Shown here one piece after another: positions 45,330 to 49,465 of a DNA stretch of 49,465 nucleotides (positions are counted from its first letter, which is position 1; every line of letters begins with the position of its first letter). The translations under genes and the position numbers were made by a program. Location: NCBI GenBank assembly GCA_005881275.1, contig VBEF01000050.1:1-49465 (forward strand), read 5' to 3'. Source of the DNA: Chloroflexota bacterium (GTDB lineage: Bacteria; Chloroflexota; Dormibacteria; Dormibacterales; Dormibacteraceae). Under the pieces are notes generated by a model, which worked only from the letters and a program-made list of their open reading frames with translations, ran no database searches and was not told where the DNA came from.

Positions 45330-45961
45330 AAGTTGCGATCATCGGCTCGGGGAATGTAGGTAAGGCGCTGGCGAAATCGGCGACCCAGGCGGGGCACAAG
45401 GTGACTCTCGCCTCGCGCTCGCCAGAGAAAGCTCGGGAGGCGGCGAAGTCGACGAACGCCCATGCGGCCGACTCCACCAAGGATGCGGTCAAGGACGCGG
45501 AGCTCGTGGTCCTCGCCGTGCCGGCCGACAAGGTCGATGAGGTTGTCGGCGTGCTCGCTCCAGAGCTCGACGGCAAGGTGATCATCGACGTCACCAACCG
45601 TGTCGATATGAAAGACCCAGGCAAGACGCTTGACGGTTCGTCGATGTCTGAGCACATCCAGAAGAAGGCTCCTCAAGCACACGTGGTCAAGGCGTTCAAT
45701 TACGCGTTTGCGTCGAAGATGGCGGACCCGAAGGTCGATGGCAAACGGCTCGACGGATTTGTCGCCGGCGACGATGAACAAGCCAAGCAGAAGACCCTTC
45801 AGTTCGTCGAGTCGATCGGCTTCCGGCCCATCGACGCAGGACCGCTTGCCATGGCGCGCGCTCTCGAAGGCATGGCGTCGCTCAACATCATCCTGCAGCT
45901 AAAAAACAGCTGGCCCTGGCAGAACGGCTGGAAGCTGGTCGGGCCTCCGGAAGAGGACTGA
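45326..45961 (+). CDS. NADPH-dependent F420 reductase-like protein
   Basis: The 211-residue protein has an N-terminal Rossmann motif IIGSGNVGKALAK (residues 5-17), a basic patch SRSPEKARE that favours NADP, VVLAVPADKVDEVV, VIIDVTNRVD, VVKAFNYAFAS, and a C-terminal ALEGMASLNIILQL. This is the NpdG/F420-dependent NADP reductase layout, which passes electrons between NADPH and F420. A general NAD(P)-binding oxidoreductase is the alternative. ATG at 45326 overlaps the antiporter stop, so they are co-transcribed. It ends 4 bases from the convergent NiCoT gene. Confidence 0.87.
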   Translation: MKVAIIGSGNVGKALAKSATQAGHKVTLASRSPEKAREAAKSTNAHAADSTKDAVKDAELVVLAVPADKVDEVVGVLAPELDGKVIIDVTNRVDMKDPGKTLDGSSMSEHIQKKAPQAHVVKAFNYAFASKMADPKVDGKRLDGFVAGDDEQAKQKTLQFVESIGFRPIDAGPLAMARALEGMASLNIILQLKNSWPWQNGWKLVGPPEED

Positions 45962-45965
45962 AGCC

Positions 45966-47042
45966 TTAGGCGACCTTATCGACGGCGGCGCCCCAACGTT
46001 CGTCGATGCGCCGCACCTTGTAGATGGCGAACGCGCCCGCCCACGCGACGACAAAGGCCGCCACGATGACGTATCCAGCGCTGCTGATGAAATCGAACCC
46101 GGCGATCGTGTCGAACACACCGCCCTGAAGCCTGAGGAGCCGGATCAGAATCTGGGCCAGCTCGACCAAACCGACGAACAGAGCGACGAACACTGAGAGC
46201 GACGTGACCGTGAGGTTGTAAAACACCTTCCGGATCGGGCTTGCGAAAGCCCATGAGTACGCCTTGGACATGAAAGCTCCGTCCGTTGTGTCCATGAGCG
46301 ACATGCCGGCGGCGAAGATCAACGGCAGCGAGATCACCGCGGTGAAGGGCAGGCCCTGGGCGGCCGCGCCCGCGGAAATGGCGAGCAGCGCGACCTCGGA
46401 AGCGGTGTCGAACCCAAGACCGAACAGGAAGCCAATCGGATACATCTGCCAGCTGTGTTCGATCACGCGAAACAGCCTGCCGAACAGCTTTGTCATAACC
46501 CCGCCGGTCATCAGCTCCCGGTCCAGCGATTCCCGGTCGTACTCGCCACGCCGCATCTTCCGGTACACGCGGACGATGTCGATCAGGATCACGAGGTTCA
46601 GCACCCCGATCAAGACGAGGAATCCGCCTGAGACGAGGGTGCCCACCGCGCCGCCGACGTTCCGCAATTCGCCGTTGCCGCCCACAACACCCTGAACGAG
46701 AGACTTGACCGCGAGCCCGAGCGCAACCGCGATCAACAGGACGACGGTCGAGTGCCCCAGCGAGAAGAAAAAGCCGACACCGACCGGCTTCTTGCCGCTC
46801 TGCAGCAGCTTGCGCGTCGTGTTGTCGATCGCTGAGATGTGGTCGGCGTCGAACGCGTGGCGGAGGCCGAACGTGTAAGCCAGGCCGCCCAGCGCGAGGA
46901 ACTCGGGATGGGACGCCGAGTACACGAGTAGAAGTCCCCAGCCGGCGATGTGCAGGAGGCCCACCGATCCGAAGAACCCGGCCAGGCGGCGTCGCTCACC
47001 TCGATCAAACGACTGCGAGAGCAATATCCGCATTGAGGCCAT
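45966..47042 (-). CDS. NiCoT-family nickel/cobalt transporter
   Basis: This is a membrane importer for Ni2+ and/or Co2+. The 358-residue protein carries the signatures RHAFDADHISAIDN (helix 2), FSLGHSTVVLLI and LGFDTASEVALLAI, plus a long hydrophilic loop after helix 4. About eight helices are seen. Cobalt supply would serve the B12-dependent reductase; nickel use is equally possible. ATG at 47042 is preferred because TAGGCT (47050-47055) ends exactly 7 bases upstream, the leaderless pattern; TTGCGA lies 18 bases further up. ATG at 47033 is the alternative. Confidence 0.93.
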   Translation of the reverse strand: MASMRILLSQSFDRGERRRLAGFFGSVGLLHIAGWGLLLVYSASHPEFLALGGLAYTFGLRHAFDADHISAIDNTTRKLLQSGKKPVGVGFFFSLGHSTVVLLIAVALGLAVKSLVQGVVGGNGELRNVGGAVGTLVSGGFLVLIGVLNLVILIDIVRVYRKMRRGEYDRESLDRELMTGGVMTKLFGRLFRVIEHSWQMYPIGFLFGLGFDTASEVALLAISAGAAAQGLPFTAVISLPLIFAAGMSLMDTTDGAFMSKAYSWAFASPIRKVFYNLTVTSLSVFVALFVGLVELAQILIRLLRLQGGVFDTIAGFDFISSAGYVIVAAFVVAWAGAFAIYKVRRIDERWGAAVDKVA

Positions 47043-47049
47043 CCGGAAG

Positions 47050-47055
47050 AGCCTA
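47050..47055 (-). promoter_or_regulatory. Candidate -10 for a leaderless NiCoT mRNA
   Basis: TAGGCT read leftward is 7 bases before the ATG at 47042, with TTGCGA (47074-47079) 18 bases upstream as a possible -35. Confidence 0.5.
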
Positions 47056-47137
47056 AGCCTTATCGCGACTGAGTCGCAACTGTCTGTTCAAACTGGCCGG
47101 CGATCGCTGCGACCTCTTCGCAGGAAGCGCACTGCGG

Positions 47138-47143
47138 TAGTCT
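47138..47143 (+). promoter_or_regulatory. Candidate -10 for a leaderless EcsC-like mRNA
   Basis: TAGTCT is followed by exactly 7 bases and then the ATG at 47151. No clear -35 is seen. Confidence 0.45.
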
Positions 47144-47150
47144 CCGCGCC

Positions 47151-47867
47151 ATGGACCTCGAGCAGCTCCCACCTCAGCTCCGTCTCGTCCTCAAATCCCT
47201 TGACCATGCGATGAAGAGCCGCGAGCCGACCATCCGAGCCAAGGTCGACCGGCTCCGGGCGGCTCAACCGCTCCACACCAACGATCAACTTGCGCAGGCG
47301 CTCATCCGTTCCACGCGACGCCGCGTCGCCGCGACAGGCGCGCTCAGCGGGGCCGTGGCGATCGCGCCCGGCCTGGGGACAGTGCTCGCCATCGGCACGG
47401 TCACGAGCCAGACCCTCTATGCCCTCGAGCAGGAGATCGAGCTCGTGCTCGGCATCGCGATGATCTACGGCCACGAGCTGAGCGGATCAGAGAACCGCGT
47501 GCTCGAAGCCCTCGTCGTGGTCGGCCTGACCAGCGGTGCCCTCAAGTTGCGTGAGGAGGTGCTGGTGGCGGGAGGTGAGCGTCTGGCTCTGGCCGCTTTC
47601 CGCCGCGTCCCGAATCTTCTGCTGGTCCATGGCTCCGGCCATTTGGTCACGCGCATCCTGGCGCGATTCGCCGTCACCGGCTCGGCAAAGGTCGCAGCGC
47701 GCGTCATACCACTCGGCGTCGGTCTTGCTACAGGCGCCGGCTTCGATTGGCTCGCGGTGACAGGTCTCGGCCGCGCGGCGATGAAGTTCTACGGTCCGGG
47801 CGGACCGGGCGCGCGCCCGCTGCTACTTGCTCCCGAAGATTCCTCTCACGTCGAACTCGGCCACTGA
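47151..47867 (+). CDS. EcsC-like protein of unknown function
   Basis: The 238-residue protein has an N-terminal helical region and a glycine- and alanine-rich hydrophobic segment, ATGALSGAVAIAPGLGTVLAIG, leading into QEIELVLGIAMIYGHEL. That is the pattern of the EcsC family (named from a Bacillus ABC-transporter operon; role unclear). A second hydrophobic region spans about 150-205. The similarity is moderate. The C-terminal codons overlap the end of the convergent ligase gene by 22 or 45 bases depending on the ligase frame, so the genes share their 3' ends. Confidence 0.75.
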   Translation: MDLEQLPPQLRLVLKSLDHAMKSREPTIRAKVDRLRAAQPLHTNDQLAQALIRSTRRRVAATGALSGAVAIAPGLGTVLAIGTVTSQTLYALEQEIELVLGIAMIYGHELSGSENRVLEALVVVGLTSGALKLREEVLVAGGERLALAAFRRVPNLLLVHGSGHLVTRILARFAVTGSAKVAARVIPLGVGLATGAGFDWLAVTGLGRAAMKFYGPGGPGARPLLLAPEDSSHVELGH

Positions 47868-48784
47868 CGCGATCTGGTCGAAGCCGCACTTCTTCGGTGG
47901 TTTGTCCGTCCGCCAGCGAAGAAATCCGGTTGCGTGGCGGAAACGCTCGCCGGCTTCGAGCTTGTCCCTGGATTGGCTTTGCATTCTTCCTCGGGAATCT
48001 CTGTCTGAAGGGGTTTGAGCTTCGCGATCAGCTCCTTGCGCTCTGCCGCGTTGAATGAGGAAGTGTGACCTACGTAATGCATCGTCCCCTTCTTGTCGTA
48101 AAGACCAAGCAGCAACGCGCCGAGTGTTGAGCCGTCGCTCGACTTGCGCCATCCGATCACAACGCAGTCCGCTGTTCGCTGGTGCTTGATCTTCACCCAG
48201 AATCGCTTGCCGGGCACGTACGGCCCTTTCCACGACTTGGCGATGACGCCGTCGAGTCCGGCGCCCTCGAACTTTTCGAACCACTCCTCCGCCTTCTTCG
48301 GGTCCCGCGTGTATGGCGTCAGGAAGATCGGCCGCTTGACTCCTTTCAGGAGCTTCTCGAGCCGCTTGCGTCGTTCGCCCAACGGCTGCTTGCGGAGATC
48401 CATGTCGCCCTCCGCCAGCAGGTCGAAAGCCACGAACCAGGCCGGCGTGGCCTCGCTGAGCATCCGCACCCGCGACTCCGCGGGATGGACCCTCTGCTGC
48501 AGAGCGCCGAAGTCGAGCCCGTTGGCTCCGACGACGATCACCTCGCCGTCCAGCACGAGCCTGGACTGCGCCAGGCCGCGAAAGGCCGGCAGCAGCTCAG
48601 GGAAGTACCTCGTCATCGGCCTGCCCCCACGGCTCATCAGGGCCACATCGTCGCCGTCGCGATACACGAGCGTCCGGAAGCCGTCCCATTTGGGCTCGTA
48701 CTCCCAGCTGTCGCCTTTCGGGATGCCGGTGTCCGAGATCGCCGACAGCATCGGCTCCATATCGAGCGGAAGAGGCGATTTCAG
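47823..48784 (-). pseudogene. LigC-type ATP-dependent DNA ligase with deletion and frameshift
   Basis: The adenylation domain is well preserved: the lysine motif EPKWDGFR, the VLDGEVIV motif, AWFVAFDLL, GLDGVIAKSWKGPY and WVKIKHQ. The protein follows LigC/LigD-ligase-domain order into the OB domain. After EEECKANPG the reading frame runs on as unrelated sequence to a stop at 47846, while the correct family C-terminus (KLEAGERFRHATGFLRWRTDKPP, ending at 47823) continues in another frame from about 47960. The stretch normally between these points, about 30 residues including GGPSRW and PLRPELV, is missing. The likely start is CTG 48784 (MKSPLPLDMEPML); ATG 48760 is an alternative. Confidence 0.85.
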
Positions 48785-48802
48785 GCCAGTTATCCCCAGG
48801 TG

Positions 48803-48808
48803 TCTATA
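48803..48808 (-). promoter_or_regulatory. Possible -10 of the ligase gene
   Basis: TATAGA read leftward is 18 bases before the proposed CTG start. It lies inside TGTCTATATCTTGTGG (48801-48816), which agrees with the NrdR-box consensus at about 11 of 16 positions and shares ATATCTTGTG with site 1 of nrdJ. Confidence 0.4.
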
Positions 48809-48810
48809 TC

Positions 48811-48839
48811 TTGTGGACGACGAGACAGTGTGCTACCAT
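48811..48839 (+). promoter_or_regulatory. Possible promoter of a small RNA
   Basis: TTGTGG (48811-48816), 17 bases, and TACCAT (48834-48839) fit a rightward sigma-70-type promoter. No protein-coding gene follows on that strand before the terminator at 48896. Confidence 0.4.
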
Positions 48840-48846
48840 ATCGTCT

Positions 48847-48927
48847 GCCGGTAAGCCGGCCACTGAATTCGACTTCACGCCCCCACCCCAGCCTTGGGAA
48901 GCTCGCGCAAGCGGGCTTCCCCGTTTT
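48847..48927 (+). ncRNA. Candidate small RNA between the ligase and the edge gene
   Basis: An intergenic stretch bounded by a possible promoter and a strong rightward terminator could yield a transcript of about 80 bases. GCCGGTAAGCCGGC (48849-48862) can form a short 5' hairpin. No known RNA family is recognised, and the only support is this promoter-terminator arrangement. Confidence 0.3.
48896..48927 (+). terminator. GNRA-capped intrinsic terminator
   Basis: An 11-base stem (GGGAAGCTCGC with GCGGGCTTCCC, one G-U) closed by a GCAA tetraloop is followed by CGTTTT. Oriented rightward, it does not terminate the leftward gene whose stop codon it touches. Confidence 0.75.
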
Positions 48928-49465
48928 CAGGCCCCAAACCGCTGGAGTAGGTCGCCGACCGTGACCTTGCCGTAGTCCTTCGCCAGGACGCCCTTTGCCG
49001 TCGACCAGATGCCGCGCGCGGCCTCGGGGCCTCGGCTCTCCAGGTCGACGAGCCGGAGCGCGTCGTAGATCTGGATGTTGGGGACCCTGCGGAGCGAGTC
49101 GGCCAGCCACTTGGCCCACTGCGCGACGTTGCCGTCAGCAGGCGCCACCTTGGCCTCGGCCGCGGCCTTCGGCTCGATCGCAGCGGCGGCTTTCTCCACC
49201 GCGTCCTTTACCTTCGCTGCTTCCACCGCGACCTTGGCGGCGACTTCGTCAGCGGAAGATTTCGCCGCCGCCGCGTCGGCGACCGCCTTGGCCTTGGCGG
49301 CTTCCTGCGCCGCCTTCAGGGTGGTCAGGCCCTCGCCCGCGATCTCAGTGATCCGGTCCGTCGCAGACCCCCCGGTCGATTCGCCATTGCCTTCACCCGT
49401 GCGGAGCTTTTCGCCGAATCCGCGGCCCAGCGCGCCCCCGACCAGGTTCGGCACGTCGAGGCCGG
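48927..49465 (-). CDS. Ala/Lys-rich coiled-coil protein, unknown, 5' end may lie outside
   Basis: The visible 179 codons start in frame at the window edge. A GTG at 49454 is the first start seen, but the residues before it (GLD) are open, so the gene may begin further right. The first 30 residues are glycine-rich (NLVGGALGRGFGEKL). Residues 40-110 are almost entirely Ala, Lys, Glu and Val in a coiled-coil-like pattern (AAQEAAKAKAVADAAAAKSS). A folded-looking end of about 65 residues follows (WAKWLADSLRRVPNIQIYDALRLVDLESRG, GKVTVGDLLQRFGA). I recognise no family. The low-complexity middle resembles histone-like or surface-associated spacer regions, which does not prove a role. Confidence 0.7.
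   Translation of the reverse strand, partial: GLDVPNLVGGALGRGFGEKLRTGEGNGESTGGSATDRITEIAGEGLTTLKAAQEAAKAKAVADAAAAKSSADEVAAKVAVEAAKVKDAVEKAAAAIEPKAAAEAKVAPADGNVAQWAKWLADSLRRVPNIQIYDALRLVDLESRGPEAARGIWSTAKGVLAKDYGKVTVGDLLQRFGA

Noticed and set aside
48896..48927. Terminator for the leftward Ala/Lys-rich gene
   Set aside because: Read leftward, the hairpin begins before the stop codon context and is not followed by a T-run; the T-run is on the rightward strand.

Overview
This is a gene-dense chromosomal segment from a high-GC bacterium. Several traits fit a soil or terrestrial lineage near Chloroflexota, Ca. Dormibacterota or Actinomycetota: a transaldolase/glucose-6-phosphate isomerase fusion, F420-type enzymes, a LigC-type DNA ligase, a cobalamin-dependent ribonucleotide reductase, and a full 14-subunit complex I. 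The phylum is an inference. No rRNA, tRNA, phage, transposase or CRISPR array was seen.

Bases 1-20300 are read leftward. A pentose-phosphate operon (tkt, tal-pgi fusion, gnd, zwf) lies at the left edge. Upstream of it come oligoendopeptidase F and a MoxR ATPase / DUF58 / transglutaminase-like module. Next are two magnesium-chelatase-type AAA+ subunits (BchI-like and BchD-like) with a small lipoprotein and an NTF2-like protein, then malate dehydrogenase. Last is a trio of a half-size TerC membrane protein and two SAM methyltransferases, preceded by a yybP-ykoY manganese riboswitch.

Bases 20300-34277 are read rightward: an OsmC-like protein, a terminator, then nuoABCDEFGHIJKLMN. Nine of the thirteen nuo junctions are 4-base NTGA overlaps, and all four NTG codons occur as starts.

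Bases 34274-49465 are a mixed housekeeping region. Leftward genes are a YdeI/DUF1905 protein, an alpha/beta-hydrolase lipoprotein, an SDR, a dCMP deaminase, a DDN-like F420 protein, a membrane protein, an acetyltransferase, a NiCoT transporter, a broken LigC-type ligase and an Ala/Lys-rich protein cut by the edge. Rightward genes are a NUDIX hydrolase, RmuC, NrdJ, a shortened CPA2 antiporter, an NADPH:F420 reductase-like protein and an EcsC-like protein. nrdJ has the richest control region: a near-consensus promoter, a pair of NrdR-like boxes, palindromes and a structured leader.

Cross-cutting observations: (i) CTG appears to be the start codon of several genes, often inside a CTGA overlap; (ii) several first genes carry TANNNT exactly 7 bases before the start codon, which suggests leaderless mRNAs; (iii) two hairpin repeats have been absorbed into the C-terminal tails of NuoE and RmuC; (iv) three genes (nuoF, the antiporter, ligC) lack a defined piece of their family's sequence, which is either real micro-deletion or an assembly artefact.
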